NCBI GenBank assembly: GCA_963819845.1
Contig: CAWFXQ010000016.1
Span: forward strand, 236,089 to 300,088
Source: DATAGF01 sp963819845
GTDB lineage: Bacteria > Actinomycetota > Thermoleophilia > Miltoncostaeales > Miltoncostaeaceae
Length of the DNA stretch: 64,000 nucleotides
Direction of reading: 5' to 3'
The translations under genes and the position numbers were made by a program. This document shows, in pieces, positions 57,754 to 64,000 of the stretch (positions within the stretch are counted from its first letter, which is position 1; every line of letters begins with the position of its first letter). The notes under the pieces are model-generated. The model was not told where the DNA came from. It saw only the letters and a program-made list of their open reading frames with translations, and made no database searches.

Positions 57754-57770
57754 CGCCGTGAGGGTATCCT
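57742..57770 (+). promoter_or_regulatory. Putative leu operon promoter
   Basis: TTGCCC (57742-57747) and TATCCT (57765-57770) are separated by 17 bp, a good sigma-70-type fit. The expected transcript start is at or next to the ATG at 57778, so the leader peptide would be read from a leaderless mRNA. The -10 overlaps the opposite TACCCT of the divergent gene. Confidence 0.45.
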
Positions 57771-57777
57771 GCCGCCC

Positions 57778-57852
57778 ATGCTCGTCAACGCCGCGCACAT
57801 CGCTCTGCCGCCGCGCGGCCTGCTGGGCCTTCGTGGGCTCCTCCCCCGCTAG
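57778..57852 (+). CDS. Leucine-rich leader peptide of the leu operon
   Basis: 24 codons from ATG 57778 to TAG 57850: MLVNAAHIALPPRGLLGLRG followed by LLPR. Seven residues are Leu, five of them within the last ten codons (CTG CTG, CTT, CTC CTC). A stable hairpin begins inside the last codons. Such peptides govern ribosome-mediated attenuation of leuA in other actinobacteria. It is 78 nt ahead of the leuA start. No other function is suggested by the sequence. Confidence 0.6.
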   Translation: MLVNAAHIALPPRGLLGLRGLLPR

Positions 57853-57858
57853 GGGGAG
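57841..57858 (+). promoter_or_regulatory. Attenuator-like hairpin overlapping the leader stop codon
   Basis: CTCCCCC (57841-57847) pairs with GGGGGAG (57852-57858) around a GCTA loop. The leader TAG lies in the loop and stem. A ribosome stalled on the preceding Leu codons would cover the left arm. An alternative upstream pairing (GGCCTGCTGGGCC region, 57817-57830) exists. No U run follows, so it could act on termination or on ribosome access. Confidence 0.5.
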
Positions 57859-57930
57859 CTTGCCGACACCCACGTCCGGATGCGCCGGACAGCCGAGTCC
57901 TCGAAGCCCATTCGTGAGGAGAGCCGAACC

Positions 57931-59511
57931 GTGAGCGCCGACGAGCAGGTACACCAGCAGGACCCCGCCCAGCGGGTGACGATCTTCGACACCACGCTGC
58001 GCGACGGCGAGCAGTCGCCGGGGATCCACCTCAACACGCGCGAGAAGGTCGAGATCGCGCACCAGCTCGCGCGCCTGCGGGTCGACGTCATCGAGGCCGG
58101 CTTCCCGATCGCCTCGCCGGGCGACTTCGAGGCCACCAGGGCCGTGGCGCAGGAGGTGCCGGGCGTGGTCGTGGCCGGGCTCGCCCGCGCCAACGAGCGC
58201 GACGTCACCGCGGCGGGCGAGGCCGTGCGCGACGCCGAGCGGCCCCGCATCCACACCTTCATCGCGACCAGCGACATCCACCTGCAGTACAAGCTGAGGA
58301 TGGACCGGGCCCGGGTGCTGGCCGCCGCGGTGGACGCCGTCCGCCTGGCCCGCTCGATGGTCGACGACGTCGAGTTCTCGTGCGAGGACGCCACCCGCTC
58401 GGACGTGGCGTACGTCGCCGAGGTCGTCGGCGCGGCCATCGCCGAGGGCGCGACCACGATCAACATCCCCGACACCGTCGGCTACACGATGCCGGCCGAG
58501 TTCCAGCGCTACCTGGTGGAGCTCTACGAGCGCTGCCCGGCGCTGCGCGACGTGACCCTCTCGGTGCACTGCCACAACGACCTGGGCCTGGCCGTGGCCA
58601 ACTCGCTGGCCGGCGTGCAGGTCGGCGCCCGCCAGGTGGAGGGCTGCGTCAACGGCATCGGGGAGCGCGCCGGCAACATGAGCGTCGAGGAGCTCGCGAT
58701 GATCCTGCGCACGCGCGCCGACGCGCTCGGCGGCCTGTGGTGCGGCATCGCCACGCCCGAGATCACGCGCACCAGCCGCATGGTGAGCCGCATGGTCGGC
58801 TATCCCGTGCAGCCCAACAAGGCGATCGTGGGGCGCAACGCCTTCGCCCACGAGGCCGGGATCCACCAGCACGGAGTGCTCAGCAACCCGCTGACCTACG
58901 AGATCATGGACGTCGCCTCCGTGGGCCTGTCGGAGAGCGAGATCGTCCTCGGCAAGCACTCCGGCCGCCACGCGCTGCGAAACGCCCTGGAGGAGCTGGG
59001 CTACGAGCTCGACCGCGACCAGCTCGACCAGGCCTTCGCCCGCTTCAAGGAGGTCGCCGACCGCAAGGGGCGCATCTCCGCGATGGACCTCGAGGCGATC
59101 GTCGGCGACGAGATGCGCGTCGAGGCCGAGGGCGGCGGCTACCGCCTCGAGGAGCTCCACTTCGCGGGCGGCACCGGCGACGAGCCGCGGGCGCGCGTGG
59201 TGGTCCGCGACCCCGACGGCGGGCTGCGGGAGGCCGAGGGCGTGGGGGACGGGCCGGTCGACGCCCTCATGAAGGCCATCGACGCCGCCGCCGGCACCGC
59301 CGGGACCCTGCTCGAGTACCACGTCTCGGCCGTCACCAGCGGCAGGGACGCCCTGGGCGAGGCCCGGGTGGTGTGCGAGATCGACGGGCGCCGGTTCGCC
59401 GGCCAGTCCGTCTCGACCGACGTCCTCGAGGCCAGCGCCATCGCCTACCTGCGGGCGGTGGACGCCAGCCGCCACGCCGACCTCGGCGAGCGCGTGGCCG
59501 AGGGCGTCTGA
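57931..59511 (+). CDS. leuA: 2-isopropylmalate synthase
   Basis: 526 residues. The DRE-TIM core starts VTIFDTTLRDGEQSPGIHLN; VHCHNDLGLAVANSLAGVQV, HEAGIHQHGVL, and GKHSGRHALRNALEELGYEL follow, with a C-terminal LeuA allosteric dimer domain (DALMKAIDAAAGTAGTLLEY). It is the first committed leucine step, normally leucine-inhibited. GTG 57931 has GAGGAG 9 nt upstream. Expression is probably attenuated by the leader at 57778. leuC overlaps its stop. Confidence 0.96.
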   Translation: MSADEQVHQQDPAQRVTIFDTTLRDGEQSPGIHLNTREKVEIAHQLARLRVDVIEAGFPIASPGDFEATRAVAQEVPGVVVAGLARANERDVTAAGEAVRDAERPRIHTFIATSDIHLQYKLRMDRARVLAAAVDAVRLARSMVDDVEFSCEDATRSDVAYVAEVVGAAIAEGATTINIPDTVGYTMPAEFQRYLVELYERCPALRDVTLSVHCHNDLGLAVANSLAGVQVGARQVEGCVNGIGERAGNMSVEELAMILRTRADALGGLWCGIATPEITRTSRMVSRMVGYPVQPNKAIVGRNAFAHEAGIHQHGVLSNPLTYEIMDVASVGLSESEIVLGKHSGRHALRNALEELGYELDRDQLDQAFARFKEVADRKGRISAMDLEAIVGDEMRVEAEGGGYRLEELHFAGGTGDEPRARVVVRDPDGGLREAEGVGDGPVDALMKAIDAAAGTAGTLLEYHVSAVTSGRDALGEARVVCEIDGRRFAGQSVSTDVLEASAIAYLRAVDASRHADLGERVAEGV

Positions 59512-60929
59512 TGGCCGGCCGCACGCTCTTCCGCAAGGTCTGGGACGCCCACCTGGTGCGCCCGGCCGACTCCTCGGGGCCGGCGATCCTGTTCGTCGAC
59601 CTCCACCTCGTGCACGAGGTCACCTCGCCCCAGGCCTTCGACGGCCTGCGGCTGGCCGGCCGCCGGGTGCGCCGCCCCGACCGCACGCTGGCCACGGTCG
59701 ACCACAACGTGCCGACGATCGGCCGCGAGGCCGGCGTCGCCGACCCCCTGTCGGCGGCGCAGATCGAGGCGCTCGAGCGCAACTGCGCCGAGTTCGGCAT
59801 CCCCCTGTTCTCGCTGCGCAGCAACCGCCAGGGCATCGTCCACGTGATCGGCCCCGAGCTGGGCGTCACCCAGCCCGGCATGACCATCGTCTGCGGCGAC
59901 AGCCACACCTCGACCCACGGCGCCTTCGGGGCCCTCGCCTTCGGCATCGGCACCAGCGAGGTCGAGCACGTCCTCGCCACCCAGACCCTCACCCAGGCGA
60001 CGCCGCGCACCATGCGGATCAACATCGAGGGCGAGGCCGGCGTCGGCGTCGGCGCGAAGGACCTGATCCTCGGCACGATCGGCCAGATCGGCGTGGCCGG
60101 CGCCCAGGGCCACGTCATCGAGTACGCCGGCTCGGCCATCCGCGCGCTCTCGATGGAGGGCCGCATGACCGTGTGCAACATGTCCATCGAGGGCGGCGGC
60201 CGCGCCGGGATGATCGCCCCCGACGACACCACCTTCGCCTGGCTCGAGGGCCGGCCCGGCGCGCCGGCCGACTTCGCGGCTGCCGTCGAGGGCTGGCGCG
60301 ACCTGCCCAGCGACTGGGACGCCGCCTTCGACGCGGAGGTCCACGTCGACGCCGCATCGCTGGCGCCCCAGGTCACCTGGGGGACGAACCCGGGGATGGT
60401 CGCCCCGGTCACCGGCAGGGTGCCGACGCCCGACCAGTACGACGACCCGGCCGACCGCGACGGCGTCCGCCGGGCGCTGGAGTACATGGGCCTGGCCGGA
60501 GGCGAGGCCATCGAGGACATCGCGGTCGACGCCGTCTTCATCGGCTCGTGCACGAACGCCCGCCTGCCCGACCTGCGGGCCGCGGCCGAGGTCGTGCGGG
60601 GGCGGCGCGTGGCCGGCACAGTGCGCGCCATGGTCGTGCCCGGGTCGATGCAGGTGAAGGCGCAGGCCGAGGCCGAGGGCCTGGACGAGGTCTTCCGGGC
60701 TGCCGGCTTCGAGTGGCGCGACGCGGGCTGCTCGATGTGCCTGGCGATGAACGACGACGTGCTGGCCGAGGGCGAGCGCTGCGCCTCGACGAGCAACCGC
60801 AACTTCGAGGGGCGCCAGGGCAAGGGCGGGCGCACCCACCTGGTGAGCCCGCCGATGGCCGCCGCCGCCGCGATCGCCGGGCACCTTGTGGACGTCCGCA
60901 GCTTCGACGCCGAGCCGGCGGTGGCGTGA
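59511..60929 (+). CDS. leuC: 3-isopropylmalate dehydratase large subunit
   Basis: 472 residues. Aconitase-family 4Fe-4S ligands are in VFIGSCTNARLPDLRAAAEV and DAGCSMCLAMNDDVLAEGER. Active-site motifs include TIVCGDSHTSTHGAFGALAF, GIGTSEVEHVLATQTL and STSNRNFEGRQGKGGRTHLV. It works with LeuD to isomerise isopropylmalate. ATG 59511 overlaps the leuA stop (TGATG) and its own stop overlaps leuD the same way. Confidence 0.97.
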   Translation: MAGRTLFRKVWDAHLVRPADSSGPAILFVDLHLVHEVTSPQAFDGLRLAGRRVRRPDRTLATVDHNVPTIGREAGVADPLSAAQIEALERNCAEFGIPLFSLRSNRQGIVHVIGPELGVTQPGMTIVCGDSHTSTHGAFGALAFGIGTSEVEHVLATQTLTQATPRTMRINIEGEAGVGVGAKDLILGTIGQIGVAGAQGHVIEYAGSAIRALSMEGRMTVCNMSIEGGGRAGMIAPDDTTFAWLEGRPGAPADFAAAVEGWRDLPSDWDAAFDAEVHVDAASLAPQVTWGTNPGMVAPVTGRVPTPDQYDDPADRDGVRRALEYMGLAGGEAIEDIAVDAVFIGSCTNARLPDLRAAAEVVRGRRVAGTVRAMVVPGSMQVKAQAEAEGLDEVFRAAGFEWRDAGCSMCLAMNDDVLAEGERCASTSNRNFEGRQGKGGRTHLVSPPMAAAAAIAGHLVDVRSFDAEPAVA

Positions 60930-61528
60930 TGGACGCCTTCACGCGCGTCGAGGGGGTCGTCTGCCCGCTCGACAGGGCCGACGTTGACACCGACCAGATC
61001 ATCCCCAAGCAGTTCCTCAAGCGCATCGAGCGCACCGGGTTCGGCGAGTTCCTGTTCTGGGACTGGCGCGGCGAGGAGGGCTTCCCGCTCGATCGCCCCG
61101 AGTACCGCGACGCGCCGATCCTCGTGACCGGCCGCAACTTCGGCTGCGGCTCCTCCCGCGAGCACGCGCCCTGGGCGCTCCAGGACTCCGGCTTCCGCGC
61201 GATCGTCGCGCCGAGCTTCGCCGACATCTTCCGCACCAACTGCACCAAGATCGGCCTGCTGCCGGTGGAGATCCCCGAGGCCGAGGTGCGCGCCCTGCTG
61301 GACGAGGCCCAGGGCGAGCCGGGCGTCTCCGCCGCGGTTGACCTCGAGCGCCAGGTGGTCGTGGCGCCGGACGGGCGCGAGATCCCCTTCGAGATCGACC
61401 CGGTGGTGCGCGAGCGGCTGCTCAACGGGTGGGACGACATCGCCCTCACGCTCGCCCACGAGGGCGAGATCGCCGCCTACGAGGCCGGCCGCGAGCGCGA
61501 GGGCCCCGTGACGACGCCCTTCCGGTGA
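60929..61528 (+). CDS. leuD: 3-isopropylmalate dehydratase small subunit
   Basis: 199 residues, standard. ADVDTDQIIPKQFLKRIERT, PILVTGRNFGCGSSREHAPW, ALQDSGFRAIVAPSFADIFR and NCTKIGLLPVEI are the swivelling-domain signatures. ATG 60929 overlaps the leuC stop. About 97 bp separate it from leuB; TAGCCT at 61585-61590 could give leuB a second promoter. Confidence 0.97.
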   Translation: MDAFTRVEGVVCPLDRADVDTDQIIPKQFLKRIERTGFGEFLFWDWRGEEGFPLDRPEYRDAPILVTGRNFGCGSSREHAPWALQDSGFRAIVAPSFADIFRTNCTKIGLLPVEIPEAEVRALLDEAQGEPGVSAAVDLERQVVVAPDGREIPFEIDPVVRERLLNGWDDIALTLAHEGEIAAYEAGREREGPVTTPFR

Positions 61529-61624
61529 TCGTCAGCCGGCACCGACCTGAGCCTGCGTCCCATCACGGGCGAGCCTGATCGCTTGTAGCCTCCCGCGCCG
61601 AATCGGCGACGAGGGGGATGACGC

Positions 61625-62677
61625 GTGCCAGAGGTGTCCGTCGCGCTGCTGCCGGGTGACGGCATCGGCCCCGAGGTGGTCGCGGTGGCCCGCGAGCTGG
61701 TCGACGCCGTCGCGCCCGACCACGGCCTGTCGGTTGCCTGGCGCGAGCACCTGGTGGGCGGCGCCTCGATCGACGCCGACGGCACCGCCCTCACCGACGA
61801 GGTCCTCGAGGCCTGCGCCGGGTCGGACGCGGTGCTGCTCGGGGCCGTCGGAGGGCCGAGGTGGGACACGACCGACCCCGACCGGCCCCGGCCCGAGCAG
61901 GGGCTGCTCGGCCTGCGCGCCGGCCTCGGGCTCTACGCCAACCTGCGCCCGGTGCGTCCGTGGCCGGCGCTGTACGACGCCAGCCCGCTGCGCCGCGAGC
62001 GCATCGAGGGGACCGACCTGCTGGTGGTGCGCGAGCTCACGGGCGGGCTCTACTTCGGCGAGCGCGGGCGGGAGCCCGAGCGAGCGTTCGACACGTGCGT
62101 CTACACGCTCGGCGAGGTGGCGCGCCTGGCCGAGTTGGGCTTCCGCGCGGCCGAGGGCCGGCGCGGCAAGGTGACCTCGGTTGACAAGGCCAACGTCCTC
62201 GAGACCTCGCGGCTGTGGCGCGAGCAGGTCACGCGCACGGCCGCCGACCACCCGGGGGTGGAGCTCGAGCACATGCTGGTTGACAACGCCGCCATGCAGC
62301 TCGTCGCCCGGCCGTCCGACTTCGACGTGATCGTCACCGAGAACCTGTTCGGCGACGTGCTCTCCGACGAGGCCGCGATGATCACCGGCTCGATCGGCCT
62401 GCTGCCGTCGGCGAGCCTCGGGCCCGGGACGCTCGGGATGTACGAGCCGGTGCACGGCTCGGCGCCCGACATCGCCGGCCGGGGGGTCGCCAACCCGATG
62501 GCCACCTGCCTGTCGGCGGCGATGATGCTGCGCCACTCGCTCGGCGCCCCCGAGGCGGCCGACCGGATCGACGCCGCGGTGGATCGGGTGCTCAGCGACG
62601 GCGGGCGCACGCGCGACCTCGGCGGCGACCTGGACACCGCCGCCGTCCGCGACCGGCTGCTGGCGGCGCTCCGCTAA
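61625..62677 (+). CDS. leuB: 3-isopropylmalate dehydrogenase
   Basis: 350 residues. VALLPGDGIGPEVVAVAREL, AVLLGAVGGPRW, LRPVRPWPALYD, VRELTGGLYFGERG, VTSVDKANVLETSRLWREQV, NAAMQLVARPSDFDVIVTEN and LFGDVLSDEAAMITGSIGLL are all characteristic. It oxidises and decarboxylates isopropylmalate with NAD+. GTG 61625 begins the family sequence exactly (PEVSVALLPG). Followed by ilvE after 25 bp. Confidence 0.96.
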   Translation: MPEVSVALLPGDGIGPEVVAVARELVDAVAPDHGLSVAWREHLVGGASIDADGTALTDEVLEACAGSDAVLLGAVGGPRWDTTDPDRPRPEQGLLGLRAGLGLYANLRPVRPWPALYDASPLRRERIEGTDLLVVRELTGGLYFGERGREPERAFDTCVYTLGEVARLAELGFRAAEGRRGKVTSVDKANVLETSRLWREQVTRTAADHPGVELEHMLVDNAAMQLVARPSDFDVIVTENLFGDVLSDEAAMITGSIGLLPSASLGPGTLGMYEPVHGSAPDIAGRGVANPMATCLSAAMMLRHSLGAPEAADRIDAAVDRVLSDGGRTRDLGGDLDTAAVRDRLLAALR

Positions 62678-62702
62678 CCTTCTCCGACCCGCGGAGGAGC
62701 CG

Positions 62703-63639
62703 ATGCAGGAAGCCGACAAGATCTGGATGAACGGTGGCCTCGTGGACTGGGCCGAGGCGCGCGTTCACGTGCTGTCGCACGGGCTCCATTACGGCACCAC
62801 GGTCTTCGAGGGCATCCGCTCCTACGACGCCGACGGCGGCACGGCGGTCTTCCGCCTCGACGACCACCTCCAGCGCCTCGAGCGCTCGGCGGCGATGTAC
62901 CACATGCCGCTGCCCTACACGCGCGCCGAGATGCGGCTCGCCGTGCACCAGGTGATCTCGGCCAACGGCCTGGGCGGCTGCTACGTCCGGCCGATCGTCC
63001 TGCGCGGCTACGGGACGATGGGCCTGTTCCCGCTGGAGGCGCCGGTTGACGTGGCCGTGGCCGCCTGGGAGTGGGGCGCGTACCTCGGCGAGGAGGGCCT
63101 GCGGAAGGGGATCCGGGCCAAGATCTCCAGCTGGCGGCGCATCGGCTCGAGCACGATCCCCGCGACCGCCAAGGCCGGCGGGCAGTACCTCAACTCGATC
63201 CTCGCCAAGATCGAGTCGCACAAGGCCGGCTACCAGGAGGCCATCCTCCTCAACGAGGCCGGCTACGTCGCCGACGGCTCGGGCGAGAACCTCTTCATCG
63301 TGCGCGACGGCGCGCTCGTGACCCCGCCGGTCCACGCCTCGATCCTGGAGGGCATCACGCGGGCGAGCATCATCGCCCTGGCGGGCGACGAGGGCATCCC
63401 GGTGGTCGGAGCGCGAGGTCGCCCGCGGCGAGCTCTACACGGCCGACGAGGTCTTCATCACCGGCACGGCGGCCGAGGTCTGCCCGGTCAACGAGGTTGA
63501 CGACCACCCGCTGGGCCCGCCCGGCCCCGTCACGCGGCGGCTGCAGGCGCGGTTCTTCGCGGCCACCGAGGGACGCGACCCGCGGTCGGAGGAGTGGCTC
63601 GACTACGTCGAGACCCCGGAGGCGTCGCTGTCGCCGTGA
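62703..63639 (+). CDS. ilvE: Branched-chain amino acid aminotransferase, frameshifted here
   Basis: About 311 residues when corrected. KIWMNGGLVDWAEARVHVLS, HGLHYGTTVFEGIRSY, PLP Lys in STIPATAKAGGQYLNSILAK, EAILLNEAGYVADGSGENLF and LEGITRASIIALA are fold-type IV landmarks. The frame breaks at 63408-63409: one G too many in GTGGTCGGAGCG. Removing it gives VVEREVARGELYTADEVFIT and TGTAAEVCPVNEVDDHPLG, the expected end. ATG 62703 has GGAGGAG 5 nt upstream. It transaminates Leu, Ile and Val. Confidence 0.93.
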
Positions 63640-64000
63640 GCGAGATGGTCGCCATCTACGACACCACGCTGCGCGACGGCATGCAGCGCGAGGGGTTGAG
63701 CCTCTCGGTCGGCGAGCAGCTCGCCGTGGCCGTGCGCCTGGCCGAGTACGGCTTCGACTACATCGAGGCCGGCTTCCCCGCGAGCAACCCCAAGTACGGC
63801 GAGCTCTTCCGCCTGCTGGACCGCGAGGACCTCGGGCGCCGCCCGCCTGGCGGCGTTCGGCATGACCCGGCGCCGGGGGGTCGCGGCCGTCGGACGACCC
63901 GGCGATGCGCGGCCTCGCCGAGAGCGCGGCGCCTGTCGCCACGATCGTCGGCAAGACCTGGGACCTCCACATCGAGAAGGTCACGCGCGTCTCCCGCGAG
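63636..64000 (+). CDS. cimA: Citramalate synthase (CimA), 5' part, cut by window end
   Basis: GTG 63636 overlaps the ilvE stop. VAIYDTTLRDGMQREGLSLS, VGEQLAVAVRLAEYGFDYIE and AGFPASNPKYGELFRLL are typical of CimA rather than LeuA (DGMQ-EG, ASNPK). Two single-base insertions (about 63840 and 63889) disturb the frame. Corrected it continues LGRARLAAFGMTRRRGVAAS, DDPAMRGLAESAAPVATIVG, KTWDLHIEKV. It condenses pyruvate and acetyl-CoA for threonine-independent isoleucine synthesis, or uses the alternative alpha-isopropylmalate chemistry; CimA is favoured. Confidence 0.85.
   Translation, partial: MSEMVAIYDTTLRDGMQREGLSLSVGEQLAVAVRLAEYGFDYIEAGFPASNPKYGELFRLLDREDLGRRPPGGVRHDPAPGGRGRRTTRRCAASPRARRLSPRSSARPGTSTSRRSRASPA

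Overview
The window is a high-GC stretch (well above 70% G+C by eye) from an actinobacterium. The best guess is a Thermoleophilia/Solirubrobacterales-like organism. Pointers are the exported protein with the N-terminal motif TFANAISLLALFVALGGSGYAA-type (32226-32837), an iron-sulfur CysH, a bacterial SUI1/YciH factor, DUF2252/DUF1269/DUF6325/SHOCT proteins and mycobacterial-type ATP-dependent ligase. No 16S rRNA is present, so the placement is inference.

Region 1, 1-9.85 kb, is accessory and decayed. It holds one intact MalT-type LuxR regulator flanked by partial copies of itself, two degenerate copies of a DUF1269 / SHOCT / DUF6325 set, an intact DUF2252 gene, fragments of SMP-30, glucose dehydrogenase and ZIP-transporter genes, an ester cyclase, a K+ channel and a tyrosine-recombinase C-terminal remnant lying against the 3' end of tRNA-Asn(GTT). 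It reads as an old integration site that has been scrambled.

Region 2, 9.9-22.1 kb: a lysine-methyltransferase-like enzyme, an XRE regulator, an acidic protein with a Cys-rich tail, PepF, the cysH-cysC-PHP phosphoesterase cluster, YciH, Ppx/GppA head-to-head with a (p)ppGpp-hydrolase-like HD protein, a universal stress protein, RNase D and an ABC-F ATPase.

Region 3, 22.2-30.6 kb: a four-gene osmoprotectant ABC importer and the glutamate synthase large subunit without its small subunit.

Region 4, 30.8-43.9 kb: membrane and envelope genes (rhomboid, collagen-like exported protein, M42 peptidase, lysozyme-like protein), a DrrABC-like exporter with an O-methyltransferase, a DksA-type zinc-finger protein, heme A synthase and a CopC-CopD fusion.

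Region 5, 43.95-51.06 kb: gatCAB directly followed by an ATP-dependent DNA ligase, then a two-component system.

Region 6, 51.1-64 kb: amino-acid biosynthesis, with ilvH-ilvC, a class V aminotransferase with serA, then leuA-leuC-leuD-leuB-ilvE-cimA. A leucine-rich leader peptide and hairpin lie in front of leuA.

Two themes cut across regions. First, at least 16 genes have a TAnnnT -10-like hexamer 6-9 nt before the start codon, so leaderless transcripts seem to be common. Second, six conserved genes carry single-base frameshifts. Three of these fall exactly on the + strand heptamer GTCGAAC, where removing one A restores both GTCGAC and the frame. These look like sequencing artefacts rather than pseudogenes.
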